64,000 bases of DNA, from assembly GCA_021791695.1 (NCBI GenBank), contig JAJYWC010000002.1, forward strand, positions 1-64,000, given 5' to 3'. A model generated the notes under the pieces. The model was not told the origin of the DNA and ran no database searches. It was given only the letters and a program-made list of their open reading frames with translations. Numbering within the stretch: position 1 is the first letter of the stretch; the number at the start of each line of letters is the position of its first letter. This DNA comes from an archaeon (GTDB lineage Archaea; Thermoproteota; Nitrososphaeria; Nitrososphaerales; Gagatemarchaeaceae). A program made the translations under genes and the position numbers. Shown piece by piece: positions 1 through 9,241 of the stretch.

Positions 1-1717
1 CCGGTTCCTTCCCCTCTAGCTCCGCAGCGACCTGCTTCCTCAGCCTCCCGGTCTTCTGGGCGAGCGCGAACGGTATGGGGAGCATCTCACCATCCCAGCC
101 TGGCACAGCCGCGAGGGGGTCATCGACTGATGTCACGTAGATCTTCCTGTCATTGGCTATCTTCTCGATCTGCCAGATCCTCCCCTTCAGGATGAAGTGG
201 AGGCCCACCTTGGCCTGGAGAAGCACGAACTCCATCCCTAGTATCCCGACGGTCTGGTTGTTCGCAACGTCCACGACGAAGTATCTCGTCTCGTCCGGGA
301 TCGTCGAGAGGTTCTGGAAGTAGTAGTCACGCGTCCCGCGCGTCCTGACCAGTCTGGTGCCCTCGAGCCTCAGCTTCCTCAGCTGGTCCATGTACCCGAC
401 CACCCTGTCGAAGGCCTCTTCGGAGAGGTTCCTGAACGGATAGGTTCGCTTCACCCAGGAGAAGACTAGGCCCTTCTCGACTGACTCCAGGTCCATCAGG
501 TAACCCGCCATCTGGTGGGCCAGCACGTCGAGCGAGTTCTCGTAGGGTCTCGTCTCCTCAAGGTTTCCCTTCTTCGCCTCCTCAATCGACGCGGCCGACT
601 CGAGTATGTCGTCGGCAGAGACAGTCACGATGACCCCCTCAGACCTTCTGCTCAGGCTGTGCCCTGACCTCCCGACCCTCTGTATCAGTGAAGTCACCTG
701 GCGGGGTGACATGTACTGAAGCACAAGGTCGACCGAGCCGATGTCTATCCCGAGCTCGAGAGTGCTGGTGCAGACGAGCGCCCTGAGCGTGCCCGCCTTG
801 AACGCGTTCTCGACCCTCTCCCTCTCCTCGCGCGGCAGCGAACCGTGGTGGACGCCCACGTCTCCCCTCAGCCTGTTGAGCTTCTCTCCGAGCATCTCAG
901 CGAGGGTCCGACTGTTGACGAAGATGAGCGTCGAGCTGTGTGCCCCGATCTGTTCGTTCATCTCTGAGAGACGGGCCGCGAGGTCTATGGTGCTGAAGGT
1001 CTCCCTCGAGATCTCGCTGTCGTTAGAGTCGGGGGTCGGGTACTCCACCGTGTACCCGAACTCCTTGGGGACGTTGGCCTTTATCACCATATGCGTCCTT
1101 TCGCCGAAGAGGAACCTTGCCGTCTCCTGCGGGCTACCCACCGTTGCCGAGAGACCGACCAGCTGGAAGTTCCCCACCACCCTCCTGAGCCTTTCCAGCC
1201 CCACGGTCAGCTGGACGCCCCTCTTGCTCTCGACGAGGTTGTGGAGCTCGTCCACCACGACCGCTTTGATCGTCGACATGTTCCGGCGCATTCTCGTCCC
1301 CGGAAGCATTGCCTGGAGCGTCTCAGGTGTGGTCACCAGCACGTCCGGGGGATGCCTTGACTGCCGCTGCCGCTGCGCCTGCGGTGTGTCTCCATGTCTC
1401 ACCTCGATTGTAAGGGACAACCTCGAGCACCACAGCTCGAGCCTCCTCAGCATGTCCCTGTTCAGCGCGCGCAGGGGTGTGATGTAGACGATGGAGATCC
1501 CGTCGCCATGTCCCTCTCTGACGACCCTGCTCAGCAGCGGTAGCATGGCCGCCTCGGTCTTTCCCGAACCCGTCGGCGCGATGATGAGCACGTTCTCGCC
1601 CCTGGCGACCATGGGAGACGCCTCGGCCTGAGGAGGCGTGGGCCCGCGAATACCAAAATCTGAAAGTGCAGCCTTCACCGGGTCTGCAAGGAACTCGAAC
1701 CCGGTGACGTCGCTCAA
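1..1717 (-). CDS. lhr: Lhr-like large DEAD/DEAH superfamily 2 helicase (3' end outside window)
   Basis: Minus-strand translation from a TTG at 1717 gives LSDVTGFEFLADPVKAALSDFGIRGPTPPQAEASPMVARGENVLIIAPTGSGKTEAA...VVVDELHNL...FVNSRTLAEMLGEKL...VGRSGHS; SF2 motifs I, II and VI present. Open at window edge. Confidence 0.9.
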   Translation of the reverse strand, partial: MSDVTGFEFLADPVKAALSDFGIRGPTPPQAEASPMVARGENVLIIAPTGSGKTEAAMLPLLSRVVREGHGDGISIVYITPLRALNRDMLRRLELWCSRLSLTIEVRHGDTPQAQRQRQSRHPPDVLVTTPETLQAMLPGTRMRRNMSTIKAVVVDELHNLVESKRGVQLTVGLERLRRVVGNFQLVGLSATVGSPQETARFLFGERTHMVIKANVPKEFGYTVEYPTPDSNDSEISRETFSTIDLAARLSEMNEQIGAHSSTLIFVNSRTLAEMLGEKLNRLRGDVGVHHGSLPREERERVENAFKAGTLRALVCTSTLELGIDIGSVDLVLQYMSPRQVTSLIQRVGRSGHSLSRRSEGVIVTVSADDILESAASIEEAKKGNLEETRPYENSLDVLAHQMAGYLMDLESVEKGLVFSWVKRTYPFRNLSEEAFDRVVGYMDQLRKLRLEGTRLVRTRGTRDYYFQNLSTIPDETRYFVVDVANNQTVGILGMEFVLLQAKVGLHFILKGRIWQIEKIANDRKIYVTSVDDPLAAVPGWDGEMLPIPFALAQKTGRLRKQVAAELEGKEP

Positions 1718-1798
1718 GATGGACTATCAGGCAGCGGGGTTGTATTAAGCACTAACTCTCCGATAAGAGTTATCTCTGCGCCCGGGACCCCTTCGACC

Positions 1799-2194
1799 AT
1801 GGAGAAGCTTAGCTCGAAGGCGGTCGCCCTTCTCAAGGGCAAGAATTTCGTTTCGCTGGGAACCATCAATCGCGATGGAAGCCCGCACGTGACGACTCTC
1901 TGGGTGGACACGGATGGGAGGAACGTGCTCGTCAACACTGCGAAGAAGAGGGTCAAGGACCTAAACGTGGCCAGGGATCCGAGGGTCTCTTTGGCAGTCT
2001 TCGACCTCACGAACCCCTACTACCGCTTGCATCTCGACGGGAAGGTTGTCAAGCAGATAACGGGCAAGAAGGCCGACGACCACATCGACTCGCTCTCGGC
2101 AAAGTACACCGGGGTCAAGAAGTACAAGAAGAGCAGTCCCGCGGAGCAGCGTGTGATCTACGTCATCGAGCCTACCCATATCAGGGAGCAGTAG
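1799..2194 (+). CDS. PPOX-class (F420/FMN-dependent) pyridoxamine 5'-phosphate oxidase-like protein
   Basis: 131 aa; KNFVSLGTINRDGSPHVTTLWVDTDGRNVLVNTAKKRVKDLNVARDPRVSLAVFD typical of the family. Confidence 0.85.
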   Translation: MEKLSSKAVALLKGKNFVSLGTINRDGSPHVTTLWVDTDGRNVLVNTAKKRVKDLNVARDPRVSLAVFDLTNPYYRLHLDGKVVKQITGKKADDHIDSLSAKYTGVKKYKKSSPAEQRVIYVIEPTHIREQ

Positions 2195-2232
2195 CCGGCA
2201 AATCTTTATCCGAGCCCGCGGGGTTCTTCCAT

Positions 2233-3168
2233 GTGAAGCAGAGGGTCATTTATTTCGACGGTCGCTCCGTCGGGCCTCTTTCGGTCGACGCTCCGGGGCC
2301 TCTCCGCTGGGTGGCGCGTGATTCGAACGGCTATCTTCTGGTGGGTGACCGGGGCTCGGTCGTCCGATACGACGGCTCTGGTTTCGTGCCACTGAAGTCA
2401 CCGACCGCGCACAACCTGAGGTGCGCTGCTTTCTCCTCCAGGACTGGGATCGCGCACCTGTGCGGGAACGAGGGCATCATCCTCGAAGTGGAGGGCGACG
2501 TCGTGAGAGACTCCGGAGTTCGGGCCCGCGAGAATCTCCGGAGGCTCGCGTGGAGCAGTGCGGGGGACGAGCTGCTCCTGGTAGGCAACGACGGTGCTTG
2601 CTACGTCTTCGACGGGGAGAACCTCAGGAGGGTCACGGGCGCCGAAACGCACCTCCGCTCGATTGCCTGGAATCCCTTTAGGAAGATGGCTCTGGTCACG
2701 GGGAACTGCTTCACGGACGGCATCGGCGGCCTTTCTCCCGCCCCGAACCTCTTCGAGCTGCGCGGCCTGACCCTGAAGGAGCTGGCCACGCTGGAGGAGA
2801 GCAGGGCAGACCTCACTTCGTCGAGCTGGCACCCAGACGGCGAGCAGTGCCTGATTGCAGGCTTCGACCAGACATGGCATACGCCGACGCTCTTCGCGTA
2901 CTCCGGTGGGGAGGTGCAGGCGTTCGATTGGAACGAGAAGGAGCTCTTTCCCACAGCCTGCTCGTGGAGCCCCGACGGCTCGTTCGCGCTGATCGGGACG
3001 AGCGCTATGACGTCCGATGAGGGTCTCTCCTGTCTCTTCAGGTTGGAGGGCGGGCGTCTCACGAAGGTTGACGACCTCGACGGCTTCGGCGTCTCGTCAA
3101 TCGCGTGGGCGGACGACGGGACTGCGTTGCTCGCATGCTCCAGGTCCAACCGCGCCTTCACATCCTGA
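2233..3168 (+). CDS. WD40-like beta-propeller protein
   Basis: 311 aa with repeated blade-like segments (RRLAWSSAGDELLLVGNDG, TSSSWHPDGEQCLIAG, TACSWSPDGSFALIGT). Confidence 0.7.
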   Translation: MKQRVIYFDGRSVGPLSVDAPGPLRWVARDSNGYLLVGDRGSVVRYDGSGFVPLKSPTAHNLRCAAFSSRTGIAHLCGNEGIILEVEGDVVRDSGVRARENLRRLAWSSAGDELLLVGNDGACYVFDGENLRRVTGAETHLRSIAWNPFRKMALVTGNCFTDGIGGLSPAPNLFELRGLTLKELATLEESRADLTSSSWHPDGEQCLIAGFDQTWHTPTLFAYSGGEVQAFDWNEKELFPTACSWSPDGSFALIGTSAMTSDEGLSCLFRLEGGRLTKVDDLDGFGVSSIAWADDGTALLACSRSNRAFTS

Positions 3169-3178
3169 AAGGAAGCGC

Positions 3179-4309
3179 TCAGGCGAAGAACCGCTTCATG
3201 CCGTCCATCGCCCCGTCGATGGTCTCCTCGGAGCCTGCGAAGCAGAGCCTGAGGTGGCTCTCGCCTGAGGGCCCGAATGCCGTCCCGGGGAGCACGGCAA
3301 CATTCTGCTCCTTGAGGAGTCTGAGTGAGACCTCCCTGGATTTCATCTTGGTCGTGTATCCCGGGAATGAGTAGAACGAGCCCTGCACTTCGGTGGGCAC
3401 AATCGCGGGTATCTCCGCCATCCTTCTGTTCAGCAGCTCTCTCCTTTTCACGTACTCCCTCTTGAACCTCTCGATGAACCCGTCGCCGTTGTCCAGGGCG
3501 TATGCGGAGGCGTGCATGATGAACGGAGGATAGCACGTGACCGTATGCTCCAGCAGTTTGTTCATCCGGGCTACGCGGTCCTCCGGTCCCACCACGTAGC
3601 CAGCCCGCCATCCGGGCATTGAGTAGCTCTTCGACATGGTGTAAAGGGAGAGCACGAACTGGGGCTTGCGCTCGAACGAGCCGATCGAGACGTGCTCCTT
3701 CGTGTACACCAGGTCCTCGTAGGCCTCGTCGCTTACGATGTAGATGCCCCTGCTGCTGCAAAAGTCGTACAGCTCCTTCAGGTGCTTCCTTGCAAAGACC
3801 GCCCCGGTCGGGTTGGATGGGGTGTTGACCATTATCGCCTTGGTCTTGGGGGTCGTCTTCTTCTTCACCTCGTCCAGGTCCAGCTCGAAGTTGTCGGCGA
3901 GCTTGTACCTCACCGGCTTGCCTCCGCTCAGGATGATCGGCTCGCTGTAGAAGTATCCGGGGTCAGGGATGAGCGCCTCGAATCCCGGACTCGATACCGA
4001 GACGAAGGACGCGAAGACACCCGTCTTGGCGGTGATGAATATAGCGTTCTCTGGAGTGGCGCGGATCTTGTTCTTCCTCGCGACCTTCCTGACCGCTGCC
4101 TCCCTCACGTCCGTGGTACCGTAGGAGTGGACGTAGTGGGTTCCGCCTTCGAGCATCGACCTGTAGGCGACCTCCACTATCTCCTTCGGCGTGTCGAATG
4201 AAGGGTCGCCTGGTGCGAGGGACAGGACGGGCTTGCCCTGTGTCCTCAGCTTGAGGACGAGATTTACCATCTCCAGAGAAGCCGAGTCGGGTACCTTGTC
4301 CAGCAGCAC
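3179..4309 (-). CDS. Class I/II pyridoxal phosphate aminotransferase
   Basis: 376 aa; NTPSNPTGAVF, SDEAYEDLVY, SKSYSMPGWRAGYVVG (PLP lysine) motifs. Confidence 0.93.
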   Translation of the reverse strand: MLLDKVPDSASLEMVNLVLKLRTQGKPVLSLAPGDPSFDTPKEIVEVAYRSMLEGGTHYVHSYGTTDVREAAVRKVARKNKIRATPENAIFITAKTGVFASFVSVSSPGFEALIPDPGYFYSEPIILSGGKPVRYKLADNFELDLDEVKKKTTPKTKAIMVNTPSNPTGAVFARKHLKELYDFCSSRGIYIVSDEAYEDLVYTKEHVSIGSFERKPQFVLSLYTMSKSYSMPGWRAGYVVGPEDRVARMNKLLEHTVTCYPPFIMHASAYALDNGDGFIERFKREYVKRRELLNRRMAEIPAIVPTEVQGSFYSFPGYTTKMKSREVSLRLLKEQNVAVLPGTAFGPSGESHLRLCFAGSEETIDGAMDGMKRFFA

Positions 4310-4345
4310 GACGCCGACCTCTTCGGACGGAATCTTAAACCTTGG

Positions 4346-5857
4346 TCATCGACCAGCGGGCAGTCCTTCTCCCCTGATGTCGCAGACTCCCTTCAAGGCT
4401 TCCGGCATCACTTCGACCCCCTGCGCCACGCCCGTGGGTCCCGGATAGCGCAGCGGTCCGGTCGGTAGTTGCAGCTCCGACACGCCCCTGTATCCCTCCT
4501 CCACGTCCACCTTCTGCCCGTCCCAGAGGAACCTGGGGAAGTCTATCGCCTCGTCGACGCGCATCCCATAGTCGATGACGTTGGTGGTCAGTAGCGCGTG
4601 CTGCTGCGGCCTGTACTCCCCTCCGCTCGCTCCCATGGCCGCGAAGGGTCTCCCGCTCCTCGCGAGCATCAGCGCCGACAGTGTGTGCAGCGGTCTCTTG
4701 CGCGGCTCCAGCCTGTTCGGGCCTTCCGTCCCGAATCCAGACCCTCTGTTATTCAGGAAGAACCCTCCCTTCTCAACATAGACTCTGGAACCGAAGTTGT
4801 GAAAGATGCTCTGTATGCATGAGAGTAGGTTGCCGTCCCTGTCGGCGACCGCGAAGTACGTAGTATCGGCCTTGTCAATCCTCCTCTGGACGCCATCGGC
4901 GGGGGCAGACCGGAGGAACCTGTCCAGGTCGAACCCCGAGAACCTCGGGTCGCCCAGCTCCCTGTCCCTCGCTGCGTACGCGACCTTGGCCGCCTCGACC
5001 ATGACCTTTATGCGCTCAGCCGAATTGGGCTTCAGAGAAGCGAGGTCCTGGCTCTCAAGCAGCCTTAGCATGAGCAGCGTCGTAGCGCCCATGCTGTTCG
5101 GTGGGACCTCGAACACCGCTGTCCCCCTGTAGTCAATCACCAGCGGTTCACACCATTCCGGTGCGTAGGTCGAGAGGTCCTCCTCGCTCACCTCCAGCCC
5201 GGCGGCGGCCATCTCGGCCCTGATGGCCTCCCCGGCGGCTCCTCTGTAGAAACCTGCGGCCCCGGACTCGGAGATGTCGCGCATGGTGGATGCGAGCCTG
5301 CTCTGCTTGAGGAGGCTGCCGACCGGTGGTATCCTGTCCGACCTGAGGAAGGTGGACCTGGCAGCTGGTGAGAGGGAGGACTCGACGCGGGCGAGTGACC
5401 CAAGGAGACCGGGACCGGCGGGGAACCCGCCGTCGGCGAGCTCGATCGCCCTACTCAAGGAATCCGAAAATCCGAGTCTGCCGAACCTCTTGTGCATCTC
5501 GTAGACCCCGGCGACGTACCCAGGAACCACGACGCTCGCGTGCCCAAAGGCCGGAACGCCTCTGTCGAACTTCCCGCCCTGCAGCGCGAAGGACGAAGGC
5601 GCCCATCCGCTTGCGTTGAGACAACTCACCCTGCCTGTCGCGGCGTCGAAAAAGAGCCCGAAGAAGTCGCCGCCTAGGCCGCTGAGGTGGGGCTGCACGA
5701 CCGAAAGCACGAAGCTGGCGGAAGCCGCCGCGTCGAACGCGTTCCCGCCAGCTCGGAAGCTCTCGACTGCGGCCTGCGAGGCGAGCGGATGCTCCGTCGC
5801 TGCGACCTCGCCTCCCATGAAGATCTTTGCCGGCAAGCGCCCCTGTTTTCCGTTCAC
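4346..5857 (-). CDS. ggt: Gamma-glutamyltranspeptidase family protein
   Basis: 503 aa; N-term AATEHPLASQAAVESFRAGGNAFDAAASASFVLSVVQPHLSGLGGD; catalytic region KADTTYFAVADRDGNLLS. Confidence 0.92.
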   Translation of the reverse strand: MNGKQGRLPAKIFMGGEVAATEHPLASQAAVESFRAGGNAFDAAASASFVLSVVQPHLSGLGGDFFGLFFDAATGRVSCLNASGWAPSSFALQGGKFDRGVPAFGHASVVVPGYVAGVYEMHKRFGRLGFSDSLSRAIELADGGFPAGPGLLGSLARVESSLSPAARSTFLRSDRIPPVGSLLKQSRLASTMRDISESGAAGFYRGAAGEAIRAEMAAAGLEVSEEDLSTYAPEWCEPLVIDYRGTAVFEVPPNSMGATTLLMLRLLESQDLASLKPNSAERIKVMVEAAKVAYAARDRELGDPRFSGFDLDRFLRSAPADGVQRRIDKADTTYFAVADRDGNLLSCIQSIFHNFGSRVYVEKGGFFLNNRGSGFGTEGPNRLEPRKRPLHTLSALMLARSGRPFAAMGASGGEYRPQQHALLTTNVIDYGMRVDEAIDFPRFLWDGQKVDVEEGYRGVSELQLPTGPLRYPGPTGVAQGVEVMPEALKGVCDIRGEGLPAGR

Positions 5858-5883
5858 CGCCGATAAAAGCGTAGACCCGCCTA

Positions 5884-7095
5884 ATGCTTAAAGAAAATTT
5901 GCGACGACCCTTTCACGTGGGCGGAAGCGAGAGGTTCTCGTTCATTTCCTTCTACTGGGTCTTCTACGTGTCAAGGGGATTCGCGTCGCTGATCATCCCG
6001 CTCTACTTCGTGTCGGCTGGCGTGCCGATACTCGGAGTCGGCGTGGCGATAGGAGTCTGGGGCGTCAGCCTACTCTTCTTCGAAATTCTCTGGGGGGTGG
6101 TCCTCGACAGGATGGGCTCCGGCCGGCTGATCCTGACGGCCGTAGCGTTGACGGCGCTCACCTATTCGCTGGTACCATTCGTCAAGTCGTCAGAGGGTGC
6201 CGTGGTCACGGAGTTCGTCCTGGGCGCGTCTGGACCGATACTCTCCGTCGTCGCGCGGTCCGGAGTGGTCAGGGGACGCGAGTCGTTGGGATGGGTAAGC
6301 GGCTTCGGGCTCCTGGGAGCGGTCTACTCCATCGCCCAGGTCACTGGGTCCATCCTGGGTAGCCTGAGCAACGCCTCCTTCGGTTTCGTCTACAGCTTCT
6401 ACGTCGCAGCGGGGATTTCGGTCGTGTCCTACGCCGTATATCTCAGGCCCGGGGGCGGCGAGCCTCCCGCCGCCGACCAGGTCCTTCGTAGGAACCCCTC
6501 GGAGGACGAGCCCAGGCCCCCACTCGACTGGCGCGGACTCCCCATGATGTGTCTCGTCGCCGTCCCGACGTTCATCGGCTTCACCTTCTTCACCAACATA
6601 ATCCAGCTGGTCGTGACCCAGGCGCCATCCATCCACGGGACTGACTTCGACGCCGGCATCGTCGTGTCCTCCTTCTGGCTCTCCACGGCGATATTCCAGC
6701 TCCTCCTTTCGAGGATGGCCGTGTCCAACGTGCGCTGGTGGATCGGAGTCGCACTCGTCGCTAGCTTCGGGGTCTTCGCGCTTATGACACAGTTCGCCAG
6801 CGTATGGGAGATCGCCGCTGGTGCTTTCCTCGCAGGCGCCTGCTTCTCCGTGATAAGCCCGCTGTCGCTCTCCCTCCTCATGGTGGGCATCCCGAAGAGG
6901 TACACCGGCAGAGCCATGGGCATCTACGGCGCGGCCGAGGACATAGGAGTGATACTCGGACCCGTCGTTGGGAGCGCTGTGTGGGTGGAGTTCGGCCTGA
7001 CCCCTGCATACCTGACCCTCGGGGCTACCTATCTCGCAGTATTCGTCCCCTTCACACTCGCCGCTCGTCGCGCACCCGAAAATGTCAACAGATAA
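5884..7095 (+). CDS. MFS family transporter
   Basis: 403 aa, about 12 hydrophobic segments, MFS-like loop sequence. Confidence 0.85.
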   Translation: MLKENLRRPFHVGGSERFSFISFYWVFYVSRGFASLIIPLYFVSAGVPILGVGVAIGVWGVSLLFFEILWGVVLDRMGSGRLILTAVALTALTYSLVPFVKSSEGAVVTEFVLGASGPILSVVARSGVVRGRESLGWVSGFGLLGAVYSIAQVTGSILGSLSNASFGFVYSFYVAAGISVVSYAVYLRPGGGEPPAADQVLRRNPSEDEPRPPLDWRGLPMMCLVAVPTFIGFTFFTNIIQLVVTQAPSIHGTDFDAGIVVSSFWLSTAIFQLLLSRMAVSNVRWWIGVALVASFGVFALMTQFASVWEIAAGAFLAGACFSVISPLSLSLLMVGIPKRYTGRAMGIYGAAEDIGVILGPVVGSAVWVEFGLTPAYLTLGATYLAVFVPFTLAARRAPENVNR

Positions 7096-7121
7096 ATCAT
7101 CTCTCACGCGCTCCGGACGCA

Positions 7122-8000
7122 ATGAAGCGAATAGGGTTCATCGGACTCGGGATAATGGGGAAGCCCATGTCGCAGAACCTGCTGAAGGCAGGTTACCAGC
7201 TCACGGTCTACAACAGGAGCCGACCCGCGGTCGATTCACTCGTACAGGCTGGAGCCAAGGCAGCGTCCTCCCCCAAGGAAGTGGCACAGGACTCCGACGT
7301 AGTCATCACGATAGTGACGGACACCCCGGACGTCGAGCAGGTCATACTCGGGAAGAACGGCGTCCTGGAAGGGGCGCGCAAGGGGCTCGTCGTGATAGAC
7401 ATGAGCACCATCTCGCCGAAGGTCACGCGCAGGGTCTCCGCGGAGCTCGGCAAGGTGGGCGCGGCTATGCTTGACGCACCCGTGAGCGGAGGTGACAAGG
7501 GAGCGAGGGAAGCCACCCTGACGATAATGGTCGGCGGTCCCGAGGACGTCTTCAACGATTGCCTCCCGATCCTGCAGGCGATGGGCAAGACGGTCACTAG
7601 GATGGGCGATAGCGGTGCGGGCCAGCTCACGAAGCTGGCGAACCAGATCCTCGTCGTCGGCAATATGATAGGAGTCTGCGAGTGCCTCGTGTTCGCGAAG
7701 AAGGCGGGCCTAGACCAGAAGAAGGTGATCGAGTCGCTATCCGCTGGCGCAGCGTCGTCATGGAGTCTCATCAACTTGGGTCCACGGGCGGTCGACGGAG
7801 ACTACGCTCCGGGCTTCAAGGTCAAGCTGCTCCAGAAGGACCTGAAGCTCGTGCTGGCGAGCGCCAACGAGCTTGGCGTCGCGCTCCCGGGGTCAGGCAT
7901 GGGTCACCAACTCTACAACGCTCTCGAGGCAGCGGGACGGGGAGAGGATGGGACACAGGCCCTCATCACGATTTTCGAGGAGCTAGCCGGGCTCCGATAG
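7122..8000 (+). CDS. 3-hydroxyisobutyrate dehydrogenase / beta-hydroxyacid dehydrogenase family
   Basis: MKRIGFIGLGIMGKPMSQNLLKAGYQLTVYNRS; DAPVSGGDKGAREATLTIMVGG; TKLANQ. Start taken at internal ATG rather than the ORF-track start at 6804. Confidence 0.92.
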   Translation: MKRIGFIGLGIMGKPMSQNLLKAGYQLTVYNRSRPAVDSLVQAGAKAASSPKEVAQDSDVVITIVTDTPDVEQVILGKNGVLEGARKGLVVIDMSTISPKVTRRVSAELGKVGAAMLDAPVSGGDKGAREATLTIMVGGPEDVFNDCLPILQAMGKTVTRMGDSGAGQLTKLANQILVVGNMIGVCECLVFAKKAGLDQKKVIESLSAGAASSWSLINLGPRAVDGDYAPGFKVKLLQKDLKLVLASANELGVALPGSGMGHQLYNALEAAGRGEDGTQALITIFEELAGLR

Positions 8001-8015
8001 GGGAGAGGCTGGTCC

Positions 8016-8153
8016 GGCGGGAACGGTCCCGCCCTTCCTCCTTGAGCGCTGCGCGAGAAGAAGGTGGGGACAAGCAGAACGGCCGAGGAGGACCTCAGGT
8101 AAGACCTGAGATGGTCTACCGGAGTGGCGACCCAGAAAAACTGCTTGGTCGCC
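8016..8153. other. Cluster of three perfect-stem hairpins (candidate structured RNA)
   Basis: GGCGGGA-ACGG-TCCCGCC (8016-8033); CTCAGGT-AAG-ACCTGAG (8094-8110); GGCGACCCAG-AAAAA-CTG-CTT-GGTCGCC (8126-8153). Noncoding gap between 8000 and 8266. Confidence 0.5.
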
Positions 8154-8265
8154 CGCGCCTTCTACCACCGATATGAACGAAGGAATTCCAGTTTCAGAAC
8201 AACTTATATCATGTGAATAAGGCGCGCGCCACTGAGGACACAGGAGCCTCAAGGCGAGATACCCA

Positions 8266-9240
8266 TTGGTCGAGTTTACGCTTTCGATAACTGGTCTGCA
8301 CGCCAGAAATGAGTCCACCATCCAGGCCACCCAGGACTGGGAGAGGGGGAGGATTGGCTCAGCCGCGCTCAGCGCCGCCTTCCGGGCTGACTGCGACTCA
8401 CTGGTCGCGCTCCAGTCGGAGGTGGGTGCTGATTACATCTCGGACGGCCAGCTCGGCACCGGGTGGCAGGACTTCCTCAGACCCCTGACGAACGGGCTCC
8501 ACGGGGTCAAGAAGGGAGCCATGGTGAGATGGTACAACACCAACACCTTCTACTACGCGCCGGTCGTCTCGGGGCCGATAAGCAGCAAGGGGGGCGCCGT
8601 ATGGAGCAAGCTCGAGCGGAGGCACGTTAAGAAGGGGAGGTTCCGCGTCGCGATACCTGACCCGCTGACCTTCTCCGACCTGGCCGAGGACCATCACTAC
8701 GGCAGCAAAGAAAAGCTCATGTTCGCATACTCCGATGCTCTCCGCGACGAGCTCCTCACCCTCAGCGAGAACGGCGTCGCGTACGTCCAGTTCTCCTCTC
8801 CGGCGCTCGTCGCCCGTTTCAGGGACAAGGCGGTGAGCAGGGACCGTCTCGGGCAGCTCGGCGAGGCGATAAGGTCTGCGACCAGGGGCTCGTCCATGCG
8901 GACCGGATTTCACACGATATTTGGGGACGCGTCCCACCATATACCAGGCATCTTCGACGCAATACCCACCGACGACGTCGGTTTCGATTTCACGCAGACA
9001 GACCCAGCGTCACTGTCGGGCACCAAGAAGGGGATAATCGCTGGCGTCGCAGATGCGCGGTCCACGTACCTTGAGAGCATCGAGGAGCTCCACGAAACGG
9101 TCGAGCAGGTCATCGACACGACCGGGTCAAAGAGGGTCACTATAGCACCCTCGTCCGACCTCAGGTTCATCCCGCGAGTCTCGGCCGACGAGAAGCTGAG
9201 GAGGCTCGGCGCGCTGAAGAGAGAGCTAGGAGAGAGATGA
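8266..9240 (+). CDS. MetE-like (cobalamin-independent methionine synthase N-terminal-type) protein lacking Zn ligands
   Basis: 324 aa; N-term FTLSITGLHARNESTIQATQDWERGRIG; equivalents of the catalytic HxC and C motifs read FHTIFGD and APSSDLRFIPR. Confidence 0.75.
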   Translation: MVEFTLSITGLHARNESTIQATQDWERGRIGSAALSAAFRADCDSLVALQSEVGADYISDGQLGTGWQDFLRPLTNGLHGVKKGAMVRWYNTNTFYYAPVVSGPISSKGGAVWSKLERRHVKKGRFRVAIPDPLTFSDLAEDHHYGSKEKLMFAYSDALRDELLTLSENGVAYVQFSSPALVARFRDKAVSRDRLGQLGEAIRSATRGSSMRTGFHTIFGDASHHIPGIFDAIPTDDVGFDFTQTDPASLSGTKKGIIAGVADARSTYLESIEELHETVEQVIDTTGSKRVTIAPSSDLRFIPRVSADEKLRRLGALKRELGER

Positions 9241-9241
9241 G

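Noticed and set aside
2601-3761. 386-aa minus-strand ORF
   Set aside because: Antisense to the WD40-like gene and out of frame with the aminotransferase; low-complexity Arg/Gly/Pro composition typical of GC-rich shadow frames.
6190-7122. 310-aa minus-strand ORF opposite the MFS gene
   Set aside because: Antisense shadow of a convincing MFS transporter; composition lacks protein-like hydrophobic patterning.
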